DNA of 64,000 bases, from positions 1 to 64,000 of the IMG/VR virus record IMGVR_UViG_3300025237_000002; one strand, written 5' to 3'. The translations under genes were made by a program, and so were the position numbers. Positions 1 through 6,573 of this stretch are shown here, in pieces (positions within the stretch are counted from its first letter, which is position 1; each line of letters opens with the position of its first letter). The notes beneath the pieces are model-generated. The model worked only from the letters and a program-made list of their open reading frames with translations. It did not search any database and was not told where the DNA came from. The DNA comes from a virus.

Positions 1-40
1 AAATAAGACTATCATTAATTTGGTAGTCTTATTTTTTTGT
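1..40 (+). terminator. Terminator hairpin overlapping the next promoter
   Basis: An 11-bp perfect stem (positions 1-11 with 27-37) is followed by a T-run. The TTTG at 19-22, in the loop, is also the -33 box of the promoter that serves the next gene, so terminator and promoter are merged. The same arrangement recurs at 3896-3935. Confidence 0.75.
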
Positions 41-50
41 CTTATATTTG
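19..50 (+). promoter_or_regulatory. Bacteroidota-type promoter
   Basis: TTTG at 19-22, 20 bp, TATATTTG at 43-50. The start codon at 55 follows almost immediately, so the mRNA has a very short leader. Confidence 0.75.
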
Positions 51-54
51 CAGT

Positions 55-435
55 ATGAGAGATATTAAATTTAGAGTTTGGGAGAAATCTAGGAAAACTA
101 TGATTTATAATGCTATTGAATATGCATTACTAGCCCTTGCGAAGGCTACCCATAGTACAGACAACAAACTTAACCCTATTGGGTTTAGTGAACAAGACTA
201 TGAACACTTTGAAGTGATGCAATTCACAGACATACAAGACAAAAACAGAATTGATATCTATGAAGGTGATATAATGCGAGATAAGAATGGAATTATTTAT
301 AAGGTAGAGTTTAGGTGTGGTGGATTTATAAAATATGGTGATGGTGTTACAACTCCCTTAATCGATTCAATAGGGTGGTTAGAGTGTGAGGTAATAGGTA
401 ACAGACACGAAAACCCTGAACTAATAAAATATTAA
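55..435 (+). CDS. YopX-like protein
   Basis: A 126-aa protein with the layout of the phage YopX family: an N-terminal R-[DE]-I-K-F-R-x-W motif, a central MQFTDIQDKN segment followed by IYEGDI, and a C-terminal EVIGN...ENPEL motif. The family is common in phages and prophages of Bacteroidota and Firmicutes, and its molecular role is unknown. The ATG at 55 was chosen because the upstream TTG at 37 lies inside the promoter. The family assignment is by motif reading only. Confidence 0.75.
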   Translation: MRDIKFRVWEKSRKTMIYNAIEYALLALAKATHSTDNKLNPIGFSEQDYEHFEVMQFTDIQDKNRIDIYEGDIMRDKNGIIYKVEFRCGGFIKYGDGVTTPLIDSIGWLECEVIGNRHENPELIKY

Positions 436-437
436 CT

Positions 438-599
438 ATGAGACGACATAAATTAGTTTCCGAGATATGGAAACACGCAGAGAAACTAAATGCTAATAAA
501 ACCACATTAGTATTTTTACTTTCAACCATGACAGATAAAGCTTTAACTAAATTCCATAAAGAATTTATGGAAAAGTCAGTGCCTTATGACGGAAAATGA
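438..599 (+). CDS. Small hypothetical protein (53 aa)
   Basis: A basic 53-aa protein beginning MRRHKLVSEIWKHAEK, with no recognised domain. It starts two bases after the YopX-like stop and overlaps the next ORF, so it sits in the same transcription unit. Confidence 0.6.
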   Translation: MRRHKLVSEIWKHAEKLNANKTTLVFLLSTMTDKALTKFHKEFMEKSVPYDGK

Positions 600-729
600 G
601 ACAAATATTGAAATACTTCAAGAGCTACAATTTAACGATAGGTGGTTAAGTCATGAATATAAACAGAGTACAGAATATCGAGCTTACTTGGCTCAAGTAG
701 CTAAAGATTTACAAAAATTTTATACATAA
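586..729 (+). CDS. Small hypothetical protein (47 aa)
   Basis: A 47-aa mostly helical protein (MTENETNIEILQELQ...). It overlaps the end of the preceding gene by 14 bases in another frame, which suggests translational coupling. Function unknown. Confidence 0.55.
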   Translation: MTENETNIEILQELQFNDRWLSHEYKQSTEYRAYLAQVAKDLQKFYT

Positions 730-761
730 TTTGGTTATGTGGATTATTTTGAGTATAATTG
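730..761 (+). promoter_or_regulatory. Bacteroidota-type promoter
   Basis: TTTG at 730-733, 20 bp, TATAATTG at 754-761, with the ATG 16 bp downstream at 777. Confidence 0.7.
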
Positions 762-776
762 CGCAAACATTAACAT

Positions 777-1070
777 ATGAGAACTGAAGGTAAAGTGAGT
801 AAAAACAATTCAAAAAAATTTATATTAAACGACACTTGCGATTCAATCAAAGATGTTGTTCATTTAGTTGCAATAGTTTTTCAAACAGCCGACCTATACA
901 CAATAAGTAAAGCTTTAGAGAGAATTGGCTATCCATATGGTGCTTGGGGTGATTTCACAACAAGATTAATGACCGTACATGGATGGTACCTAAAAGCAGA
1001 TAGAGATATTAATAAACTAACGAAGTCTTATGGCGGTGCTGAAGACTATTTCGATTTATTACATAAATAA
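777..1070 (+). CDS. Hypothetical protein (97 aa)
   Basis: A soluble 97-aa protein, not recognised. It is the first gene of a run (777-2278) read from the promoter at 730. The middle looks helical (residues ~20-60) and the C-terminus is acidic and aromatic (GGAEDYFDLLHK). Confidence 0.6.
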   Translation: MRTEGKVSKNNSKKFILNDTCDSIKDVVHLVAIVFQTADLYTISKALERIGYPYGAWGDFTTRLMTVHGWYLKADRDINKLTKSYGGAEDYFDLLHK

Positions 1071-1075
1071 AATAT

Positions 1076-1291
1076 ATGAAAAGTAGTATAAAAGTAGATT
1101 ACGTAAAACTCCCTAATGGTAAATATATTGGGTGGGCAGTAGATTATAAAGCTGTAGTAGTACAAGGCGATGATTTAGTAGATTTAAGAATGAAAATAAT
1201 GACTTCTTTAAAAGCATTATTTTCACATTTTATTGATAAGATAGATGATGATACTTTATCGGTTCATTGTAATGAAAAAAACCTTGATTAA
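1076..1291 (+). CDS. HicB-like small protein (71 aa)
   Basis: A 71-aa protein whose pattern (IKVDYVKLPNGKYIGWAVDYKAVVVQGDDLVDLRMKI) resembles the short beta-beta-alpha fold of HicB or UPF0150 proteins: strands reading 'G.yiGwa.d', then 'vvvqGdtl.eL...i'. No HicA toxin lies next to it and no DNA-binding tail is present, so an antitoxin role is not supported. Its stop overlaps the next ATG. Confidence 0.5.
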   Translation: MKSSIKVDYVKLPNGKYIGWAVDYKAVVVQGDDLVDLRMKIMTSLKALFSHFIDKIDDDTLSVHCNEKNLD

Positions 1292-1491
1292 TGAATAAAG
1301 AGGTAAAAAGACTTTATAACGAAGCATTAGCAAATCAAGAGTTTAATCTTGAATGTAAAGAAGCTGACCCAAGTGGTTATATTAAACCAAATATGTTTTC
1401 TAGCCCAGTGCTTCAACATTTATATGGTATGGCATACTATGGATGGTTAGTAGGTAAGAAAAGATATAAGCACGAAAATTATCATTATTAA
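1291..1491 (+). CDS. Hypothetical protein (66 aa)
   Basis: A 66-aa protein with no recognised domain, overlapping the preceding stop by one base. The C-terminal half is rich in Tyr and Gly (HLYGMAYYGWLVGKKRYKHENYHY). Confidence 0.55.
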   Translation: MNKEVKRLYNEALANQEFNLECKEADPSGYIKPNMFSSPVLQHLYGMAYYGWLVGKKRYKHENYHY

Positions 1492-1508
1492 CAAACAAAA
1501 AATTATAT

Positions 1509-1979
1509 ATGAAACCAATTAAAGGAACAAGAAAAACAAACAAAAAAGAACTTAAAGCAATTGCTAACTATTTAGCAACCGATGCAATGCACCTATACGA
1601 CCAACCTTATCCAACAAACGATGAAGCTTATTCTGCGTATAAAAAGGTGTTGAAAAAACTTACCACAATTACATATGAATTACCAAAAACTGCTGGAGTC
1701 TTAGTAGTGGTAATCAATGTATTCAAAGTTAAAGATAAAGTTTCTGGGCTTTGTTACGATAAATTTGTTGAACAATATCTAATCACTGAAGACGAAGTAA
1801 AAAACGTAACTGATTTGGATTATATTGCATCAGACGAATTCACTGAAGTTCCACTTCCATTTGGTGTCCAATTAATTAACGGTGAAATAGCTATGGTTGA
1901 CGAAAACGGTCCAACTATTATTGATGAGAATCCATGTGCTCGAATCCCATTACCTAGTGATATTAATGAGATTCACTAA
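1509..1979 (+). CDS. Hypothetical protein (156 aa)
   Basis: A soluble 156-aa protein, not recognised. The N-terminal ~50 residues are lysine-rich and helical, followed by hydrophobic strands (AGVLVVVINVFKV) and an acidic C-terminus. It is coupled to the following zinc-ribbon gene by a one-base stop/start overlap. Confidence 0.6.
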   Translation: MKPIKGTRKTNKKELKAIANYLATDAMHLYDQPYPTNDEAYSAYKKVLKKLTTITYELPKTAGVLVVVINVFKVKDKVSGLCYDKFVEQYLITEDEVKNVTDLDYIASDEFTEVPLPFGVQLINGEIAMVDENGPTIIDENPCARIPLPSDINEIH

Positions 1980-2278
1980 TGGAATGTCCTAAATGTTTAA
2001 AGAATTGGGTATGTGGGTGTAAGTCTTGTAAATCGAGACGTAATATGCCTATGTATCGAAGTTCTAAATTAAGCGGTGGGAAATTAGATTGGGAGCAGTG
2101 CCCTTATTGTCGAACCAAATACCATCCAGACCAATTATTGGATTATGAATGGGCTTTGAGGCAAGGTGCTGAAAAAATTACTGGTGACCCACTTGGGGTA
2201 CTCTCTAATATTCAATTAAACGAAATTAGAAAAGAAGCTAGGAAGGGTGAATTGTTAAAACATATATTTAAAACATAA
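1979..2278 (+). CDS. Cysteine-rich putative zinc-binding protein
   Basis: A 99-aa protein with CPKC (residues 3-6), CGCKSC (12-17) and CPYC (42-45), enough to bind one or two zinc ions. The rest is helical. The pattern fits a zinc ribbon, but the target is unknown. Last gene before a new promoter. Confidence 0.6.
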   Translation: MECPKCLKNWVCGCKSCKSRRNMPMYRSSKLSGGKLDWEQCPYCRTKYHPDQLLDYEWALRQGAEKITGDPLGVLSNIQLNEIRKEARKGELLKHIFKT

Positions 2279-2282
2279 AATA

Positions 2283-2314
2283 CTAGGTAGTTTGAATTAA
2301 TTATTGTATATTTG
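2283..2314 (+). promoter_or_regulatory. Bacteroidota-type promoter
   Basis: TATATTTG at 2307-2314, with CTAG (instead of TTTG) 20 bp upstream at 2283-2286. It drives the glutamate-synthase-like gene. Confidence 0.6.
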
Positions 2315-2334
2315 CATAAATAAAAACACATATT

Positions 2335-3810
2335 ATGGAAATATTCAGATTGATAGTTTTAGGAATTTTTGTATACCTCATATACCTCATTATTTATGAC
2401 ATCTTCAATAAGAAACATGCTATAATGAGTAACTTCCCATTGATTGGAAGGCTTAGATACATTTTAGAGAAGATTGGACCAGAATTACGACAATACATTG
2501 TAGCTAGTAATAGAGAAGAAACCCCATTTAATAGACTTTGGCGAAATTACATATACGCATCTTCTAAAGGTGAAAATAATCTAACTGGGTTTGGTTCTGA
2601 CGCTGACTTTAACAAAACAGGACATTTCTTTCTTAAAACTTCTGTATTCCCAGTTAAAAATGATAATGTAACAACAATTCCAAGTGCAAAGATAATAGGC
2701 TCATGTAGAGATAAACCTTATAGACCAAAATCTGTTGTTAATATTTCAGCAATGAGTTATGGGTCATTAGGTAAAAAAGCAACTACGGCAAATAATATTG
2801 GAGCAGACATTGCTGGTGCTTACCATAATACTGGTGAGGGTGGATATTCACCCGAATATCATGGTAATGGGGCAGATGTTGTATTCCATATAGGTACAGG
2901 TTACTTTGGTTGTGGGGATACAGATGAAAATGGTCATAGACAATTTAATATGTGGAAGCTTAAAATGCTTGTTAATCTTAATCCAAATATTAAGATGATT
3001 GAACTTAAGTTATCGCAAGGTGCAAAACCAGGTAAGGGTGGAATACTTCCAGCGAATAAGGTAACACCAGAGATAGCAAAAGCAAGAGGTGTAAAAGTTG
3101 GTGAAACAGTTTATTCACCTTCATATCATAGTGCTTTTGATAATGTACACGATATGGTAAATCTGATTGAAGATATTGCTAACGAAACTGGTTTACCAGT
3201 TGGTATTAAATCGGCAGTTGGAAAGATGATTTTTTGGGATGATTTGGCTAGTTTAATGAATCGCACACACAAAGGTCCAGACTTCATAACAATTGATGGT
3301 GGTGAAGGTGGTACTGGAGCCGCACCAATTGCGTTTACCGATAACATGTCACTTCCACTAAGAGATGGGTTTGCACAAGTTTATAAAACGTTTCAAAAAT
3401 ATCATTTAGTAGATAGAATTACTTGGATAGCTTCGGGAAAGTTGGGTCACCCAACAAGAGCAGCAGTTGCATTTGCAATGGGAGCGGATTTAATCAATAT
3501 AGCAAGAGAAGTAATGATTTCTGCGGGTTGTATTCAAGCGCAACAATGTCACACTGGAAATTGTCCTACTGGTATTGCCACACACAAATGGTGGTTAGAG
3601 AAAGGTTTCAATGTAAAAGATAAATCTGAGAGGGTTGGTCTATTCATTAAAACCCTTGTTAAAGATATTCTTGAAGTAACTAATGCAAGTGGATACACAC
3701 ATCCTTGTGAATTTACAATGGACGATGTGATGTTCAATACAAGTGATTCTTCAAGAATGAAAAGCATGGAAGTGCTTTATGGTTATAAAAAAAATATAGT
3801 TAAAAGGTGA
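2335..3810 (+). CDS. FMN-binding glutamate-synthase-family protein
   Basis: A 491-aa protein of the stand-alone FMN-binding glutamate synthase family, which matches the TIM-barrel synthase domain of GltB. A membrane helix sits at residues ~4-24. The barrel carries SAMSYGSLG near residue 138, the FMN-phosphate-type motif GGEGGTGAAP near 322, and the iron-sulfur-type CHTGNCPTG segment (Cys405 and Cys410). GltB makes glutamate from glutamine and 2-oxoglutarate. The short family lacks the glutaminase domain and its reaction is poorly defined. The ORF is intact with all key motifs, so it is probably active. It has its own promoter and is unusual cargo for a phage. Confidence 0.85.
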   Translation: MEIFRLIVLGIFVYLIYLIIYDIFNKKHAIMSNFPLIGRLRYILEKIGPELRQYIVASNREETPFNRLWRNYIYASSKGENNLTGFGSDADFNKTGHFFLKTSVFPVKNDNVTTIPSAKIIGSCRDKPYRPKSVVNISAMSYGSLGKKATTANNIGADIAGAYHNTGEGGYSPEYHGNGADVVFHIGTGYFGCGDTDENGHRQFNMWKLKMLVNLNPNIKMIELKLSQGAKPGKGGILPANKVTPEIAKARGVKVGETVYSPSYHSAFDNVHDMVNLIEDIANETGLPVGIKSAVGKMIFWDDLASLMNRTHKGPDFITIDGGEGGTGAAPIAFTDNMSLPLRDGFAQVYKTFQKYHLVDRITWIASGKLGHPTRAAVAFAMGADLINIAREVMISAGCIQAQQCHTGNCPTGIATHKWWLEKGFNVKDKSERVGLFIKTLVKDILEVTNASGYTHPCEFTMDDVMFNTSDSSRMKSMEVLYGYKKNIVKR

Positions 3811-3838
3811 AATTCCTAAAAAAATATCAAATAAACTT

Positions 3839-3867
3839 GTTTAAGTGGAATATAAATAGTATATTTG
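3839..3867 (+). promoter_or_regulatory. Bacteroidota-type promoter for a very short transcript
   Basis: CTTG, 20 bp, TATATTTG at about 3860-3867. A terminator begins only ~30 bp downstream (3896) and no credible ORF lies between, so any transcript would be about 60-70 nt. Confidence 0.5.
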
Positions 3868-3895
3868 ATATGCAAATTAATTTTTAAATGTTATG

Positions 3896-3935
3896 AAATA
3901 AGGCTATCAATTATTTGGTAGTCTTATTTTTATTT
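3896..3935 (+). terminator. Terminator hairpin overlapping a promoter
   Basis: A near-perfect stem built from AAATAAGGCTA and TAGTCTTATTT, followed by T-rich DNA. As at the window start, the loop carries the TTTG that serves as -33 box for the next promoter (TACCTTTG at about 3942-3949). Confidence 0.65.
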
Positions 3936-3949
3936 AGTACCTTTGCGAC

Positions 3950-4456
3950 ATGAAAACATTAGTAATACATCCATACGACCCAACTACCGAATTTCTTAAA
4001 CCGATTTATGCGGGTAAGGATTGGACTGTAATAACCGAAAACGCATCCAAGAGATTGATATTTGAGTCTTTAAAGGAGCATGACCGAATCATAATGATGG
4101 GACATGGTACTGGATATGGATTAATCGGATATGGTCGATTGATTATTGAATCTAAATGGGTTTACTTATTAAGAGAAAAATATACTGTATCAATTTGGTG
4201 TAACGCAGATGAGTTCGTATTAAAATATGGATTGAAAGGGTTTTACACTGGAATGATTATTTCTGAATTAGAGGAAGCTATGATGTTTTGCGTTCCAGCA
4301 ACAGGAGCTGAAATTGAAGGGTCTAACACCCTATTCACTGATACAATAACTAAACATATCGATGATATGACTAAAGTCGATGAAATCGTTGCTGACTACG
4401 CCCTTGTGGATACTCCAGTGATAGAATTCAACAAGGCTAGAATATACCATACATAA
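3950..4456 (+). CDS. Hypothetical protein with possible caspase/CHAT-like fold
   Basis: A 168-aa protein, not firmly recognised. It alternates hydrophobic strands and helices. A strand ends in IIMMGHGTG (His52) and the next strand ends in VSIWCNADEF (Cys84). A His after 'hhhxGHG' and a Cys after the next strand is the spacing of the dyad in clan CD peptidases (caspase, gingipain, CHAT). The length is short for that clan. Other alpha/beta folds, such as a flavodoxin-like domain, are possible. Its stop overlaps the start of the SLOG gene. Confidence 0.5.
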   Translation: MKTLVIHPYDPTTEFLKPIYAGKDWTVITENASKRLIFESLKEHDRIIMMGHGTGYGLIGYGRLIIESKWVYLLREKYTVSIWCNADEFVLKYGLKGFYTGMIISELEEAMMFCVPATGAEIEGSNTLFTDTITKHIDDMTKVDEIVADYALVDTPVIEFNKARIYHT

Positions 4457-4857
4457 TGGAAGAAAAATACAGAGTAATAATTGCTGGTGGTAGAGACTTC
4501 GATAACTTCAGAAAGTTGTCAGAGGTTTGTATGTACATGCTAAAAAATAAGAGAAACGTTGAAATTGTTTCTGGTACTTGCAAAGGTGCGGATAAATTAG
4601 GTGAACAGTTTGCAAAATTTGCGGGACATTCATTAAAACAATACCCAGCAAGTTGGGATGAATTGGGGAAAGCGGCTGGCTTTATTAGAAATAAAGAAAT
4701 GGCTGAATACGCTGATGCGTTGATAGTATTCTGGGATGGTAAATCTAAGGGAACTAAGCATATGATTGACCTAGCTAACAAAATGAATTTAAAAGTGAAA
4801 TTGGTTATGTATAGTAATGAAATAGTTAAGGAAGAAATTAAAAAGTGGTGGGAATGA
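4456..4857 (+). CDS. SLOG-family (DUF2493/YAcAr-type) nucleotide-binding protein
   Basis: A 133-aa protein with a SLOG Rossmannoid fold: an N-terminal strand leading into IIAGGRDFDNF, then VSGTCKGADKLGEQFA, then a final ADALIVFWDGKSKGTKHMI. These are the sugar- and nucleotide-binding loops of the DprA/LOG superfamily. Phage DUF2493 proteins probably bind nucleotides or ADP-ribose-like ligands. Given the NAD and ADP-ribose genes elsewhere, a ligand-sensing or processing role is possible but unproven. Confidence 0.8.
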   Translation: MEEKYRVIIAGGRDFDNFRKLSEVCMYMLKNKRNVEIVSGTCKGADKLGEQFAKFAGHSLKQYPASWDELGKAAGFIRNKEMAEYADALIVFWDGKSKGTKHMIDLANKMNLKVKLVMYSNEIVKEEIKKWWE

Positions 4858-5399
4858 TAGATTATAACTTACTAAACGAATCAATAATTCATTATACAGA
4901 TTGTGGTTATACTCGAATAGAAACTCCTTGGCTAGTAACTGATTATGTTGATGCTATTACACGACCCAAAACTGCAATTAAGTATCACATACCTAATAAA
5001 AATAAGAACTTTATCGCAAGTGGTGAACAAGGTTTTTTATATCTTTATTTAAAGCAATATCTTCCTAAGGGTAAATTTCAAACGTTAACACCTTGTTTAC
5101 GTAATGACCCATTTGATTTCACACATACAAAATATTTCATGAAGAATGAATTGATAATCACTGATGATGTTTCAGATTCATCATTAGATTCAATGATTAA
5201 CCATGCTTTAGAATTTTTTAGGACTTATGTGAGTAAATCCGTGGTCCCATTAAAAACTAATGATGGTTATGATTTGATGTTAGATAACATTGAGTTGGGG
5301 TCTTATGGAATAAGGAAGTGTGAATTTTTAACGTGGATTTATGGTACAGGTTGTGCCGAACCAAGAACAAGTAATTTAATAACAAATGGGATATCATAA
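4854..5399 (+). CDS. Class II aminoacyl-tRNA synthetase-like catalytic domain
   Basis: A 181-aa protein starting at the ATG that overlaps the SLOG stop. It reads like a stripped class II synthetase core. YTRIETPWLVTDY resembles motif 1, TPCLRNDPFDFTHTKYFMKNELI resembles motif 2 (R...E with a linking loop), and a C-terminal IELGSYGIR plus GTGCAEPR resembles motif 3. No anticodon-binding domain is present. It may aminoacylate a non-tRNA substrate, act on a phage tRNA, or be a paralogue with another role. Its 3' end is the left edge of the 463-bp tandem duplication. Confidence 0.6.
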   Translation: MIDYNLLNESIIHYTDCGYTRIETPWLVTDYVDAITRPKTAIKYHIPNKNKNFIASGEQGFLYLYLKQYLPKGKFQTLTPCLRNDPFDFTHTKYFMKNELIITDDVSDSSLDSMINHALEFFRTYVSKSVVPLKTNDGYDLMLDNIELGSYGIRKCEFLTWIYGTGCAEPRTSNLITNGIS

Positions 5400-5795
5400 A
5401 GTAGAAATAAAAAAGGGTAAAATCGGTGAATTTTCTAAGATAAGAGAAGAGTTCGAAGAATTACAAGATGCAGTTGGTCAAGACGATTCAGTATTGATAT
5501 TATGTGAAATGTCCGACTTATATGGGGCAATGGAAGAATATCTTAAAAAATGGAATTTAAATATGAACGCATTGGAGATGTTTTCAAATAAAACTAAAGA
5601 AGCGTTTAAAGAAGGTAAAAGATGAGAATAACAAACGGAGCATACATTATAGACAAGAGAGGAAATATTTTAATAACACACCCAACGAATCATGTGAACA
5701 CACTATGGTCAATCCCTAAAGGGTTAACTGATGACGATGAAACCTCGAAGGAAGCTGCTATTAGAGAGGTTTGGGAAGAAACTAATCTTGATTTA
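5333..5795 (+). repeat. Tandem duplication, copy 1 (463 bp)
   Basis: Copy 1 of a direct tandem duplication; copy 2 follows at 5796-6258. It contains the last codons of the synthetase-like gene, a complete MazG-like gene and the 5' half of a Nudix gene. The copies differ at only a few positions, and the differences inside the complete MazG-like ORF are silent. Confidence 0.9.
5386..5625 (+). CDS. MazG-like pyrophosphohydrolase, copy 1
   Basis: A 79-aa all-helical protein with the MazG-type metal signature: REEFEELQDA (EExxE-like) in helix 1 and CEMSDLYGAMEE (E..D) in helix 2. MazG-like enzymes hydrolyse NTPs or modified nucleotides to monophosphates. The protein is identical to copy 2 (5849-6088) despite several nucleotide differences. 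It overlaps the following Nudix start (ATGAG), so the two are probably translated together. Confidence 0.75.
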   Translation: MGYHKVEIKKGKIGEFSKIREEFEELQDAVGQDDSVLILCEMSDLYGAMEEYLKKWNLNMNALEMFSNKTKEAFKEGKR

Positions 5796-5837
5796 GTGGA
5801 TTTATGGTACAGGTTGTGCCGAACCAAGAACAAGTAA
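5622..5837 (+). pseudogene. Truncated Nudix gene (duplication remnant)
   Basis: The first ~58 residues match the intact Nudix protein at 6085-6546, including the whole Nudix box. The duplication junction then replaces the C-terminal half with 13 residues read from the tail of the synthetase gene in another frame. Without the C-terminal strands the fold is probably incomplete. It could still be translated, but is best treated as a remnant. Confidence 0.8.
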
Positions 5838-6258
5838 TTTAATAACACATGGGATATCATAAAGTAGAAATAAAAAAGGGTAAAATAGGTGAATTTTCTA
5901 AGATAAGAGAAGAATTCGAAGAATTACAAGATGCAGTTGGGCAAGACGATTCAGTATTGATATTATGTGAAATGTCCGACTTATATGGGGCAATGGAAGA
6001 ATATCTTAAAAAATGGAATTTAAATATGAATGCATTGGAGATGTTTTCAAATAAAACTAAAGAAGCGTTTAAAGAAGGTAAAAGATGAGAATAACAAACG
6101 GAGCATACATTATAGACAAGAGAGGAAATATTTTAATAACACATCCAACGAATCATGTGAACACACTATGGTCAATCCCTAAAGGGTTAACTGATGACGA
6201 TGAAACCTCGAAGGAAGCTGCTATTAGAGAGGTTTGGGAAGAAACTAATCTTGATTTA
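5796..6258 (+). repeat. Tandem duplication, copy 2 (463 bp)
   Basis: Second copy of the unit at 5333-5795. The junction lies at a shared TTAG/GTGG-like microhomology within the Nudix codons for L-D-L. The right edge continues into the intact Nudix gene. Confidence 0.9.
5849..6088 (+). CDS. MazG-like pyrophosphohydrolase, copy 2
   Basis: The 79-aa protein is identical to copy 1, including the metal-binding EExxE and E..D helices. Upstream of it the duplicated tail of the synthetase-like gene is only a non-coding remnant. Divergence from copy 1 is synonymous only, which suggests both copies are under selection or that the duplication is recent. Confidence 0.75.
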   Translation: MGYHKVEIKKGKIGEFSKIREEFEELQDAVGQDDSVLILCEMSDLYGAMEEYLKKWNLNMNALEMFSNKTKEAFKEGKR

Positions 6259-6546
6259 GAATTGTTTATTAATAAAACAATTTATAGAGATATGGGTAGT
6301 AGAAATTATGGACGTAAAAAGCGTTTAAATGCGCATTTCTTTTATATTGACTTACCACTATCCGAAATGGATTTAAATTTATGGTGTAAAAGTAGATTTG
6401 ACTGTGAGGAAACGGGAGCTAACTTACCTGAGAATGACATAACTAAGTGGGAGACGTTGAAATTTGCAAGAGAGTTCCTACATTATTCACAAAAAGAAAT
6501 ATTGAATAAAGTTGAAATTTTACTTGGTAGTGTGGATTTTAAATAG
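6085..6546 (+). CDS. Nudix hydrolase
   Basis: A 153-aa protein with a perfect Nudix box GX5EX7REVXEEX2NL at residues ~34-56 (G-LTDDD-E-TSKEAAI-REVWEET-NL). This motif binds Mg2+ and positions X-linked diphosphate substrates. Length is typical for the family. Likely substrates are nucleotide-type diphosphates, but specificity cannot be read. It overlaps the MazG-like gene, giving a two-enzyme nucleotide-sanitising cassette. Confidence 0.85.
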   Translation: MRITNGAYIIDKRGNILITHPTNHVNTLWSIPKGLTDDDETSKEAAIREVWEETNLDLELFINKTIYRDMGSRNYGRKKRLNAHFFYIDLPLSEMDLNLWCKSRFDCEETGANLPENDITKWETLKFAREFLHYSQKEILNKVEILLGSVDFK

Positions 6547-6573
6547 TATAATTACCCAAAATACTAAAACAAT

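Noticed and set aside
1076-1291. HicAB toxin-antitoxin pair
   Set aside because: Only a short HicB-like fold is seen. No HicA-like RNA-binding toxin is adjacent.
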